The notes beneath the pieces were generated by a model that searched no databases, had not been told where the DNA came from, and saw only the letters and a list, made by a program, of their open reading frames with translations. From the NCBI GenBank assembly GCA_040755755.1, contig JBFLZW010000022.1, forward strand, positions 237,654-301,653: DNA of 64,000 nucleotides, given 5' to 3'. The DNA is from a bacterium. GTDB taxonomy: Bacteria; SZUA-182; DTGQ01. Positions 1-8,669 of this stretch are shown here, piece after piece. The stretch's first letter is position 1; each line of letters opens with the position of its first letter. The translations under genes were made by a program, and so were the position numbers.

Positions 1-42
1 TAATACAAGTAGTAATAATGTTTAGGGAGAAAATACATAACG

Positions 43-2904
43 ATGACGAAATTAATTTCATCAGACAAGACATCAAACAATTCACCCGATGAGCGGAATG
101 TTGACAAATTCACTATCCTGAACGTCGATGACGATGATGCCGGACGCTATGCCATTGGACGGATCCTGCAAAAGGCCGGGTTTGCGGTCAAGGAGGCGGC
201 AACCGGCAGGCAGGCGCTGGAGATGGCCGGAAAGATTATGCCCGATCTGGTCCTGCTCGATGTCCATCTTCCCGATATCAGCGGATTCGAGGTCTGCAAG
301 ATGCTCAAGGCTGATCCAGCCACGGCCCTGATACCGGTCCTCCACCTGTCGGCAACCTATATGGACAGCCATTCCCGAGTGGCAGGTCTGGAAGGGGGGG
401 CGGACGCATACCTGACTCACCCGGTCGAGCCGCCGGTATTGATTGCCACGATCAAAGCCCTTCTCCGGATGCACCAGGCGGAAACGCGGGTGGTGACCGC
501 TGCCCGGAAGTGGCAGATTACCTTCGACACCATCAGCGACGGTGTTTGCCTGCTGGATGAAGAAGGGAAAATCGTTCAGTGCAACCAGGCCATGATAAAG
601 CTGCTGGACAAACCGCCGGATGAGATCACCGGCAAAAAGTGCGGGGAGCTCATCGGGTGCGAGAAGCTCGATTCGGAAGGGGCCTGTTATCAACACCTGC
701 GGGAGACCGGTCGCCGGGAGTCGTTCGACTGGCAATTCCATGACCGGTGGTTCCATATGAGCCTTGATCCGGTCATGGACGAAGCGGGCCTATTCAGCGG
801 CGCTGTCCAGATCATCACCGACATCACCCTGGAAAAGAGGTCTCAGGAGGAGCGCGAGCGGCTGTATAGGCTGCTGGAAGCGGAGCAGAGCCGGCTTGAG
901 GCCGTGGTGCAGCAGATGCCTGCCGGTGTGAGTATTGCAGAGGCCCCCTCGGGAAAGCTCGTGCTCAGCAATGAGCAGGTGGAGAAAATCTGGCGGCACC
1001 CTCCCCTGAAATCTGCTTCCATCGAGCAGTACAGCGAGTGGAAAGGGTTTCACCCTGACGGCAGGCCCTATCAGCATGAGGAATGGCCGCTGGCACGTTC
1101 CATCCGCACCGGCGAGGTGGTCATGAACGAGGAGATTGCCATCCTTCGCGGTGACGGCTCCTGCGGCACCATAAGCATCAGTTCTGCACCGATCCGGGAC
1201 CGGGACGGGCAGATAGTGGCCGGAGTAGTGACCATTTCCGATATCACCGAGCGCAGGAAGGTGGAACTGGAACTGGAGCGCTACCACCATCACCTTGAGG
1301 AACTGGTGAAGGAGCGAACCAGTGATCTTATGGCAGCCAACGAGAAGCTGCGTCAGGAGATCGAAGAACGCCGCCGGGCAGAAGAGAAACTGCGGGAGTC
1401 GGAATTGAAGTATTCGACCGTGGTCGAGCAGGCCAGGGACTGGGTGGTCATCGTCCAGGATGGAGTTTTTCAATTCAGCAACCAGGCCGTAACCTGTCTT
1501 ACCGGCTATTCTGTGGAAGAGATCCTCGGCAGGCCCCTGCTGGATATCATTGCCCCCGAATACCGGAATCTGGTAGCCGAACGGTATGCTTTGCGCTCGG
1601 TCGGTAAAGATGTTCCTTCTCCCTGCGAGGTGAAAATTCAGGCAAAAGATGGTGCGGTCAAAGATGCCGAAATATCTGCCGGAACTATCCAGTATCAGGC
1701 CAGGCCTGCCACCGTGATCATTATCCGGGACATCACCGAGCGCAAAAGACTGGAGGAGGAGAGACAAAGGGCTGAGAGACTTGAATCGATCGGGATTCTG
1801 GCCGGAGGGATAGCTCACGACTTTAACAATATCCTGACCTCCATTATCGGCAATATCTCGCTGGCGAGAATGTATGCCAAATCTGAGAGCAGAATTCACG
1901 GGCTGCTGACCGAAACGGAAAAATCATCCTTTCAGGCCAGAGACCTGACTCAGCAACTGCTTACTTTTTCCAAAGGCGGAGCACCGGTCAAAAAAACCGC
2001 TTCGATCCGGGAGCTCCTGCGGGAAGTTTCCACCTTTGCCCTGCGGGGCTCCAGAGTGAAAGCCGAATTCTTCCTGGCCGAAGACCTGTGGCCGGTTGAA
2101 GTCGATACCGGACAGATCAGCCAGGTCATCAACAATCTGGTCATCAATGCCAAACAGGCCATGCCCGATGGGGGCATAGTCAGGGTGACGGCCGAAAACG
2201 TGACAATGGGGCCGGGGTCAGAAAACGATACGCCCCTGCTGGCGGGCAAGTACATCAGAATATCCGTCGAAGACCAGGGGAGCGGCATACCGGCTGAACA
2301 CCTGCAGAATATATTCGATCCGTATTTCACGACCAAGGAAAAAGGATCGGGCCTGGGACTGGCCACCAGCTATTCGATTATCAGGAAGCATGACGGATAT
2401 ATCAATGTCAGGTCCAGGCTCGGCGTCGGAACGGTGTTTACCATGTATCTCCCGGCCGTTCCGGAGAAGGCCGCAGCAGTATCAGAAACCCGGACCTTCC
2501 CCGCAAGCTTTCGACGCGGCCAGGGGAAGGTTCTGGTTATGGATGATGAAACGACCGTTCGAAACGTTGTCACTCATATGCTCAGATTTCTCGGCTACGA
2601 GGCTGAGGCGGCCATTGACGGCAATGAAGCGATTGACCTGTACAAAAAGGCAAGGGAATCAGGACACCCCTTTGATGCAGTGATCATGGACTTGACCGTG
2701 CAGGGAGGCATGGGAGGCGAGCAGGCCATCCAAAAAATGCATGAGATCGATCCTGGAGTGCGGGCCATCGTTTCAAGCGGCTACTCCAACGATGCCATTC
2801 TGGCTGATTTCCGCCGGGCAGGCTTTTCCGGCATCATCGCCAAGCCATATAAGGTCGAGGAACTGGCCGAAGTGCTGCATCAGGTGATCGGAGGGAAGAA
2901 ATAA
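43..2904 (+). CDS. Hybrid sensor histidine kinase with two receiver domains
   Basis: A 953-residue cytoplasmic two-component protein with no membrane segment. In order: an N-terminal receiver (about 23-142, phospho-acceptor Asp73 in LLDVHLP), three PAS-type sensor modules (about 155-275, 285-410 and 455-570) joined by a charged coiled coil at 410-450, a HisKA helix with phospho-acceptor His592 in GGIAHDFNN, an HATPase with the N box near VINNLVINAKQ, and DQGSGIP and GSGLGLA loops, and a C-terminal receiver with Asp883 in VIMDLT. The receiver-PAS-kinase-receiver layout suits a phosphorelay that integrates an input phosphorylation with a soluble signal. The signal cannot be read from sequence. 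No DNA-binding partner lies next to it. GGAG lies upstream of the ATG at 43, with rather long spacing. Confidence 0.95.
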   Translation: MTKLISSDKTSNNSPDERNVDKFTILNVDDDDAGRYAIGRILQKAGFAVKEAATGRQALEMAGKIMPDLVLLDVHLPDISGFEVCKMLKADPATALIPVLHLSATYMDSHSRVAGLEGGADAYLTHPVEPPVLIATIKALLRMHQAETRVVTAARKWQITFDTISDGVCLLDEEGKIVQCNQAMIKLLDKPPDEITGKKCGELIGCEKLDSEGACYQHLRETGRRESFDWQFHDRWFHMSLDPVMDEAGLFSGAVQIITDITLEKRSQEERERLYRLLEAEQSRLEAVVQQMPAGVSIAEAPSGKLVLSNEQVEKIWRHPPLKSASIEQYSEWKGFHPDGRPYQHEEWPLARSIRTGEVVMNEEIAILRGDGSCGTISISSAPIRDRDGQIVAGVVTISDITERRKVELELERYHHHLEELVKERTSDLMAANEKLRQEIEERRRAEEKLRESELKYSTVVEQARDWVVIVQDGVFQFSNQAVTCLTGYSVEEILGRPLLDIIAPEYRNLVAERYALRSVGKDVPSPCEVKIQAKDGAVKDAEISAGTIQYQARPATVIIIRDITERKRLEEERQRAERLESIGILAGGIAHDFNNILTSIIGNISLARMYAKSESRIHGLLTETEKSSFQARDLTQQLLTFSKGGAPVKKTASIRELLREVSTFALRGSRVKAEFFLAEDLWPVEVDTGQISQVINNLVINAKQAMPDGGIVRVTAENVTMGPGSENDTPLLAGKYIRISVEDQGSGIPAEHLQNIFDPYFTTKEKGSGLGLATSYSIIRKHDGYINVRSRLGVGTVFTMYLPAVPEKAAAVSETRTFPASFRRGQGKVLVMDDETTVRNVVTHMLRFLGYEAEAAIDGNEAIDLYKKARESGHPFDAVIMDLTVQGGMGGEQAIQKMHEIDPGVRAIVSSGYSNDAILADFRRAGFSGIIAKPYKVEELAEVLHQVIGGKK

Positions 2905-2905
2905 T

Positions 2906-3164
2906 TTGCGAGCAGCGGTTTCCCAGGTTGCCTTTACCGATTATACCACCAGCATCACCAGGGCGATTGACCTGATCGGTGCAGCCGGAAGGCTTCCCTC
3001 CTCTGGCCTGATCATCATCAAACTCAACCTCACCAAGGCGAGCAACGCCGCCGGTAACGACCGATGCCAGGGCAGCCGAGGCGGTTTACCGCTATTGCCG
3101 CCAGCACTCACCAGCCAGGATCGCCATTGGCGGCCCATACCTTCTTCTGAATTCTGACTCCTGA
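2906..3164 (+). pseudogene. DUF362 family N-terminal fragment, frameshifted
   Basis: The frame from 2906 reads a DUF362-like start (VAFTDY, SITRAIDLIGA, then IIIKLNLTKASNAA). Near 3053 one extra G breaks it. Reading on from 3054 in the next frame gives VTTDARAAEAVYRYCRQH then ARIAIGGPY, which is the expected DUF362 continuation (family members carry a KPNL and TTD..AVEAV pattern). The frame ends at 3164 inside a 7-bp repeat, so about three quarters of the usual gene is missing. The frameshift and truncation are directly visible; the family name is from memory of the motif. It starts two bases after the kinase stop and may once have been co-transcribed with it. Confidence 0.6.
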
Positions 3165-3344
3165 CTCCTCTGGAAAAGTGCAGTTTTTGCTGGAATTCTC
3201 CAGACCAGTATACTATAATTTTACCGACAGCCAGTGAAGCTGCTCTGAAATGCCATGAAGTAGAGAACACAACCTGAAGATATCGGGAATCGAAGATATC
3301 GGGAATCAAGGTGTTAGGATACTATAAATAAGGAGAAGTAAGCG

Positions 3345-3944
3345 ATGCGGAAGTATATGATTTTTCCACTGTTGCTTTGTTGGTTTGCTTTGTTGGCAAG
3401 TGGTTGCGGATCATCCTCAAGTGGCGGGGCGGAATATTTCGATACGGTATTAGTCACGGTAAGCAGTGAACAACCTTCACTTGATTCCGATATTCAGGTA
3501 TGGATGGACAGTAACAATGATAACATTTGCGACAGGTCCATAATTAAACCTGATTCTATCTCCGTCCAAATCAAGTCTCAGGTATTAAGCAATAAAAATA
3601 AGACCTTACCGGCTTCAGACATCAGGATTGAGAGCGTGCGGATCGACTATACACCCGCTGACAGTGGAACTCCCGCTTTAGATTCCCAATTTCTGGCACT
3701 TGGTCAGATTATTGAACCTGATGAGGAAGTAAAAATCGACGTAAAGGTCATGAGTCAAGCACAGAAAATAAACTATCCGCTTGCCCGACTTTTGAGGCGT
3801 TCTGTTTCAGATATATATAAATATCATACCAAACTTACCTTTAACTGTATAGAAATACTGTCTGACCGGGAGACCGATCTTACAACAAGCCTGAGCATCG
3901 ATGTAGCTGACTTTGTCAGCGACGAGGAAACCTGTCACTTTTAA
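3345..3944 (+). CDS. Small lipoprotein, unknown function
   Basis: The 199-residue product begins with a lipoprotein signal peptide: basic MRKY, a hydrophobic run, and the lipobox LASGC followed by a Ser/Gly-rich linker. The mature part is soluble, polar and beta-rich in character, with no recognised domain; it includes DSNNDN, resembling a loose calcium-loop sequence. The start is well supported by AAGGAGAAG 8 bases upstream. It stands alone between the DUF362 remnant and the zinc-ribbon gene, with untranslated gaps on both sides. A role at the outer membrane or periplasm is all that can be inferred. Confidence 0.75.
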   Translation: MRKYMIFPLLLCWFALLASGCGSSSSGGAEYFDTVLVTVSSEQPSLDSDIQVWMDSNNDNICDRSIIKPDSISVQIKSQVLSNKNKTLPASDIRIESVRIDYTPADSGTPALDSQFLALGQIIEPDEEVKIDVKVMSQAQKINYPLARLLRRSVSDIYKYHTKLTFNCIEILSDRETDLTTSLSIDVADFVSDEETCHF

Positions 3945-4081
3945 TGAGACCGCAACAAATTAATTTCACTACCATAATCCTTGACAGTGAGAAAGTATCA
4001 GGGTACAACAGAATTAGAACAGAGTGAGCAGGTAGAGAGCAAACAGGTCATATCACCATAATACGGAGGAGGAAATAAATC

Positions 4082-4267
4082 ATGCCGCTCCATGAATTTC
4101 ACTGCCAGGAATGTGGTATGGACTTTGAGTCACTGGTAAGGGAAAACGAGTCTGTTCAAAAGTGCCCGAAATGCGGCTCTCCCAAGGTAGAAAAGAAAAT
4201 GTCATTTTTTGAAAACCTTTTCCAGAGAGGGAAGAAATCCTTCGATCAGTGTTCTCCCTTCAGTTGA
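4082..4267 (+). CDS. FmdB-type zinc ribbon protein
   Basis: This 61-residue protein carries the FmdB regulatory-family zinc ribbon: MPLHEFHCQECG at the start, then CPKCG about 20 residues later, giving a four-cysteine zinc site (CxxC...CxxC). The tail after residue 40 is basic and phenylalanine-rich (FFENLFQRG), common in this family. FmdB proteins are small putative regulators of uncertain partner. A strong ribosome site (GGAGGAGG) precedes the ATG. The gene converges with the glucan dikinase gene, with a short hairpin at 4282-4300 between them. Confidence 0.85.
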   Translation: MPLHEFHCQECGMDFESLVRENESVQKCPKCGSPKVEKKMSFFENLFQRGKKSFDQCSPFS

Positions 4268-4281
4268 AAGCCACGAAGATA

Positions 4282-4300
4282 AGGCGGCAGTTAGCCGCCT
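4282..4300. terminator. Short hairpin between convergent genes
   Basis: AGGCGGC and GCCGCCT form a perfect 7-bp stem around a 5-base loop, immediately between the stops of the zinc-ribbon gene (plus) and the glucan dikinase gene (minus). There is no clear T-run, so its activity as a terminator is uncertain. Confidence 0.4.
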
Positions 4301-4319
4301 CAACATAAGAGCATCCCTT

Positions 4320-7013
4320 CTATACAATCTGACTGCGGGTTTGAACCACATAAAAAGAGCCGTTGGCATACATTCCTTCGATATCCTGCGGGCATTTCAT
4401 GATACCTTCGATCTCTTCAGCCACCTGAGCGATCGAATCAAACAAAAAGCGCTGGAAGCCTGTGTCCCAGAATAGCTTTTCCTGATCGTACCGTACCAGG
4501 ACAGGAGCGGGTTTATTGATAAAATAGCTGTCATACAGCCCGGCCCCCGGAGAGTCGGATAAATCCTCGTCATTGGAATCGGATCGGACGATGCATGATT
4601 CACTCCCGCTTTCATCCTGCCGGGAATCGAAGAGGGCTGTCTGTTTCGAGGGGTAGGAGGTAATCATATGCCGGTGTTCTTTTCTGGTCGAAACAACACC
4701 CCAGGGTGTCCCCGGTGAATTACCGGCCAGGGTTTCACCGAGCCCGACCACAATCTCGGATAATATCTCGGAGCTGCTGCCGGATATCGGGTTATGGGTA
4801 TGGATGATAAATGAATAATCAGCAGGAATGGTCTTTTGAACGAGCACCCTCATATGGACCTGGTCACTCGTGATGTTCCGTGCAAGCCGGCTGAGATAGG
4901 CCCGTTCATTCCATACCGAGCCCCATACCATTTTGATATGGGAAATAAGGGCCTTCTCCAGTGGCTGTGACCAGCGGCTGACAATTCCCTCCTGCCCGGT
5001 GATTTCCTTCTGAATAAACCGGGCAAGATCTGCGGGCACAGTAAGATCGTGGATTACCCCTCGGATGCGGGGCAGGAGATGCGGGTAATTTTCCGGATCA
5101 GAGCAAAGCTGTGACGTTAATTCATTGAATACTGATAGTGATTCGGGGTTGCCGTGAAGCGTCTGTTCAAACACTTCATAGGGTATGACAGCCGAAGATG
5201 GCACCGTGATGAAACTGGAGAGTTTTTCCCGCAGCCTGGCCAGATTGCCTGACTTGGAACCATTGCCCCTGCCGCCGGTGACTCTGCTGTCTTCCCTGTC
5301 TTCCGCAAGAGTGACAGCAATGGCCTTATCCCCTCCGGCAGCAGCCTCACGGCAATGAACCGTGCCGTTTTCGATTGAGACAGTCACTCCTCTGCCCTGA
5401 CACAGGGTAAGTCTTTCAAATGCATCCCGTTCATAGCAGGTGCACAATATGACCCTGGAGCTCCGGCAGCGGATTGCAATATGGGATAATATATCGACAT
5501 CACTCAGGGTGAGTATAGCGCTTGCCCAGGGGGGAATCTCCTCGATGCCCTCCACGGTATTCACCAGCATAATCTGGCTATGGTGGTCCGATGATGTACC
5601 CTGAATGGAACGCAGCGACTCAGCCACGCCGAGCATTCCGGTCGCGCTCCCCCGGCCCTGACTGATGATTTTCCAGCAGCCGACCTGGGCCGTTCTCCTG
5701 ACCATGGGAAAGAGGGTATCGATAAGCTTTGACAGGCACAGGGTATTCTGGCTCCGGACCACTTCCTCGGCAAAATGGGTGATAGAGGATTCACCGATAG
5801 CACAGGATTCTCCGATTGTCCGGGCTTTGGGCTGGATGAACTCAGAGAGCTCATCCGTATACGAATGAATGATCGACTGGATATAGGTCAGGGCAGCCAG
5901 GGCCTGCAATCCCCATTCCCGCGACCATGCATGGCCGTCAGGAACGTATTTTATCCGCCTCCACAATCCGATACAGGAGGCTGTTTTCTCATGGTCGTAG
6001 GTTAACTGGACATTCCGGAGGGTCAGCAGGATCAGGTTCACCAGGTCATCGCCGCTCAGGGTGCGAAGGTCAATTCGCTCGATCGATGCCTTGTAGATAT
6101 TGTCGAGGGCAACATCGATCATGAGCGGATCGCGCGGGCAGTCGCTGCGAAGATAATGCCTTAACCTTTCGCGGCAGTCGATAATCTTTCCCGGCAGCCA
6201 CCAGGCACCGAAGTTATTCTCGACATCTTCCAGCATGGAGAAAAGCTCCCCATCAAACTGCCACCGTGACACGTGCAGGAGGTAATGAAGATTCTGTGAG
6301 CTGCCGTGGATCTGCTTCAATATCCAGAGCAGATGCTTTAAGTCCGGCACCAGTTGCGGCATATACCGGGGCTCATGGGTCAGGGGCCTGGCCATGTTCC
6401 GGAGAAAATCTCTCGATATCCTCCCCCGATCCCATAAGATTTGATAAAAAAAGTCTCGTGAATTCGTTTCCTGAAAGGCGATATAGGCTTCACAAATCGT
6501 GATATCCTCGGAAGTACAATTGCTGTGCAGCTTCTGATGCCACTGTTCGAGAAACGGATCGTCGATCCCGGGCCGATGCCCCTCCCGTATGCCATGACGC
6601 CTCATGATATCCAGAATGAACAGCCGAAGCTCATCTCCATTGCCCCCTCCCCGGGGAATAAAATTGATGATGTTCCGGATAAACACCCGATCGAGTGCCC
6701 TGTCTTTTTCAGGCGGGGAGGAGAGCGTACCGGCATAAGCCCTGGCCAGGGACATCGACAGCTCATTTTGCAGGTGAGATATATCCTTGGTCTGATAGTT
6801 ATGCCTCATGTCCTGCCTGATCTCTTTCAGGGCAAACAGCCTTACATAGGTAAAGACCCAGGCCAGGGCATGAGTGTCAATACCGGGCGTATTGATTATG
6901 CCGTGACAAATGCCGTAATGGTCTAACAGGGACCCGGCCCTTGTGCAGAGCCGCCTGATCTGCTCATCCTGAAGTACCTGCCGGTCCTGCATACTATCAG
7001 AGGTATTATTCAT
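4320..7013 (-). CDS. Alpha-glucan, water dikinase (bacterial GWD-like)
   Basis: The 897-residue product matches the catalytic part of alpha-glucan water dikinase, which transfers the beta-phosphate of ATP to glucosyl residues of starch-like glucan through a phosphohistidine. Seen: WHQKLHSN..SEDITIC (about 157-172), a GWD hallmark; the phosphohistidine region DVDILSHIAIR with His511; then a C-terminal nucleotide-binding half with HTHNPISG, IVVGLGETL, YPSKQ, RSDSNDEDL, AGAGLYDS, CPQDIEG and VVQTRSQ, as in plant enzymes. The N-terminal starch-binding modules of plant GWD are absent, which fits the shorter length. An upstream frame extension to 7238 would overlap the RAMP gene; the ATG at 7013 behind AGGGGGATGG is preferred. 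It lies 64 bp downstream of the Csx10-like gene on the same strand. Confidence 0.88.
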   Translation of the reverse strand: MNNTSDSMQDRQVLQDEQIRRLCTRAGSLLDHYGICHGIINTPGIDTHALAWVFTYVRLFALKEIRQDMRHNYQTKDISHLQNELSMSLARAYAGTLSSPPEKDRALDRVFIRNIINFIPRGGGNGDELRLFILDIMRRHGIREGHRPGIDDPFLEQWHQKLHSNCTSEDITICEAYIAFQETNSRDFFYQILWDRGRISRDFLRNMARPLTHEPRYMPQLVPDLKHLLWILKQIHGSSQNLHYLLHVSRWQFDGELFSMLEDVENNFGAWWLPGKIIDCRERLRHYLRSDCPRDPLMIDVALDNIYKASIERIDLRTLSGDDLVNLILLTLRNVQLTYDHEKTASCIGLWRRIKYVPDGHAWSREWGLQALAALTYIQSIIHSYTDELSEFIQPKARTIGESCAIGESSITHFAEEVVRSQNTLCLSKLIDTLFPMVRRTAQVGCWKIISQGRGSATGMLGVAESLRSIQGTSSDHHSQIMLVNTVEGIEEIPPWASAILTLSDVDILSHIAIRCRSSRVILCTCYERDAFERLTLCQGRGVTVSIENGTVHCREAAAGGDKAIAVTLAEDREDSRVTGGRGNGSKSGNLARLREKLSSFITVPSSAVIPYEVFEQTLHGNPESLSVFNELTSQLCSDPENYPHLLPRIRGVIHDLTVPADLARFIQKEITGQEGIVSRWSQPLEKALISHIKMVWGSVWNERAYLSRLARNITSDQVHMRVLVQKTIPADYSFIIHTHNPISGSSSEILSEIVVGLGETLAGNSPGTPWGVVSTRKEHRHMITSYPSKQTALFDSRQDESGSESCIVRSDSNDEDLSDSPGAGLYDSYFINKPAPVLVRYDQEKLFWDTGFQRFLFDSIAQVAEEIEGIMKCPQDIEGMYANGSFYVVQTRSQIV

Positions 7014-7077
7014 TATTTGTCCATCCCCCTGGAGTCTTAAGTTTATTGTATAGTTATGATGAAATCGAGCTCTGCAC

Positions 7078-8388
7078 TTAACTGGATTTGGCCGGAACTT
7101 CCAGGTGGAAGGGGTCGCATATGAGGATCTGGCCATACCCTTCGCCCCGGTTTTCGCCAATGCCGGACTTTTCAAGATGCTCCAGTGCCTGGAAAACTTT
7201 GGGGCTGATGCCGCCGGGAAACGAGAAAACAAATACACTCCCTCTGGCTATGGCCGGAACCGCCTTGTCGGTTGATTTTCCTCTGCTGTACCAGCCTTCC
7301 ACATACACAGGCCGCGAAAAGGAAATTACTTCCTGGCAGATGGTTGCCTGAAGTGGAAGGTCCTCACCCGCAATCCTGCGGTAAACCCGCTGAAGTTCCT
7401 CTCTCAGAAAAGATGAATCGAGTCTGGTTGCAGGCTTCCCGTTCCGGTCTCTGAGAATGATTTCGGACTGAAGGTTCACGGTGATAAGCATATCAGGTTG
7501 GTGAACCGAGTATTCCTTCTGCATCTGGCGGTATTTCTGGTTGAGCTTCAAGACCCTTTGCCGCAGGGATAATTCATGGTCCTCGATTTCCCGGACCTTG
7601 ACCTCAACCCTTCCTGTTTCCTGATTGCCGATTTCTCCAAGGTGAGTGATACTTTCCAGGGAATCCTTGTACAACCCGATCAGGGACGGATCAGCCGGAA
7701 GAAAAGAGAATCCGAGAAACCAGGTCCGTTCACTGATAAATTCGATGAACCGGCCCCGCTGATCAGTGGAAGTATCTTTTTCTGTGCGGTTGCGGGCGAA
7801 AGTCAATACTGACCCCGGCTGGCAATAGGTCCGGACCGGGATCTCCCGGAAATTGCCGTGGGGTTTGGCATACTCGACCTGATAGGAATCGGCAATTCCA
7901 TGACAAGTGCTGCAATAGAGGGTTCCCTGCTCGATAAGCCGGTAATATGCATCCCGAATCAGGCTCAGGCTTCGCGATGGACGCCCGCTTTGGGTGGAAG
8001 AAGCCAGTACCTGCCGGAATATGACCTGGTTGAGCAGGGTATCGAAGACTCCGTGCTGCTCGTCAAAACTGGTATCCTGCACAAAGCCCGGCTTCCATTT
8101 GCAGCTTTTGGCTGTTATTGGCAGCAGCATGGGAAAGGTATAAGCATTCAGATTGGGATAGCAGTTGGGAAAGACTATCTCCATCCCCCATCGATGAGGA
8201 TCACAGAACAATTGATCGAAGCATCGATTCAGGTAGGACCGGCCCTGGAGTAATTGATCGGTTATCGCGCCCCGCAGGTAAACACCCGGAATGTATCTTC
8301 TCGTCTTCAGGACTTTCCCTGATTCCCATTGTTGGTCCTTTAAAATAATGGAAGAATGATTCTTGACCAGCACACCAATCTTTTTCAT
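7078..8388 (-). CDS. csx10: Csx10-like CRISPR-associated RAMP protein (orphan)
   Basis: A 436-residue RAMP-superfamily protein. Visible features: the N-terminal IPGVYLRGAI (the type III RAMP PGSxLRGA element, about 32-41), CSTC in mid-protein as half of a possible zinc site, a TYCQPGSVLTFARNR segment where Csx10 has its ARNR/T motif, and near the end a glycine-rich loop GIGENRGEGYGQ (about 411-422) followed by CDPFH. This combination is typical of Csx10, the RAMP subunit of type III-D effector complexes that bind crRNA. Start ATG at 8388 has AAAGG 8 bases upstream. No cas10, csm/cmr gene, cas6, cas1 or array is visible in the window, so its role is open. Its only near neighbour on the strand is the glucan dikinase gene. 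Confidence 0.78.
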   Translation of the reverse strand: MKKIGVLVKNHSSIILKDQQWESGKVLKTRRYIPGVYLRGAITDQLLQGRSYLNRCFDQLFCDPHRWGMEIVFPNCYPNLNAYTFPMLLPITAKSCKWKPGFVQDTSFDEQHGVFDTLLNQVIFRQVLASSTQSGRPSRSLSLIRDAYYRLIEQGTLYCSTCHGIADSYQVEYAKPHGNFREIPVRTYCQPGSVLTFARNRTEKDTSTDQRGRFIEFISERTWFLGFSFLPADPSLIGLYKDSLESITHLGEIGNQETGRVEVKVREIEDHELSLRQRVLKLNQKYRQMQKEYSVHQPDMLITVNLQSEIILRDRNGKPATRLDSSFLREELQRVYRRIAGEDLPLQATICQEVISFSRPVYVEGWYSRGKSTDKAVPAIARGSVFVFSFPGGISPKVFQALEHLEKSGIGENRGEGYGQILICDPFHLEVPAKSS

Positions 8389-8609
8389 ACACTATACCTT
8401 TCCTGAAATAATTTCAATAAATCGTAACTATTTCATTGAACGGTAAACTATATCAGTACAAGGGTAATTTGTAAAGTATTAAATGCTGAATTTATGCCAT
8501 AACCGGCTTGGAATTTAACTTTTGCAGGTGAATTCAGGTATGATGGGTGTGGATTAATTGCAATCAAGAGATGATGTATCTCCAGATTCAATTGGCATAA
8601 TTTGACCAA
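8389..8609. other. Intergenic region, AT-rich, no gene seen
   Basis: About 220 bases upstream of the RAMP gene and beyond the terminator of the S74 gene. The sequence is AT-rich and must carry the RAMP-dikinase promoter, but I could not choose convincing -35 and -10 boxes. No direct repeats resembling a CRISPR array or degenerate repeat are present. Confidence 0.5.
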
Positions 8610-8645
8610 AAAAGGGGCAAGGTCAATAATGACCTTGCCCCTTTT
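8610..8645 (-). terminator. Rho-independent terminator of S74 gene
   Basis: A perfect 16-bp stem (AAAAGGGGCAAGGTCA with its complement) around a 4-base loop, 25 bases beyond the S74 gene stop, followed on the minus strand by a run of six T. The same hairpin and its leader sequence recur at 11189-11220. Confidence 0.9.
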
Positions 8646-8669
8646 AACTACTTCAGAGACAATATTGAT

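Noticed and set aside
4320-7238. Glucan dikinase start at 7238
   Set aside because: It would overlap the RAMP gene by 161 bases, and the added 75 residues are low-quality sequence. The ATG at 7013 has a ribosome site.
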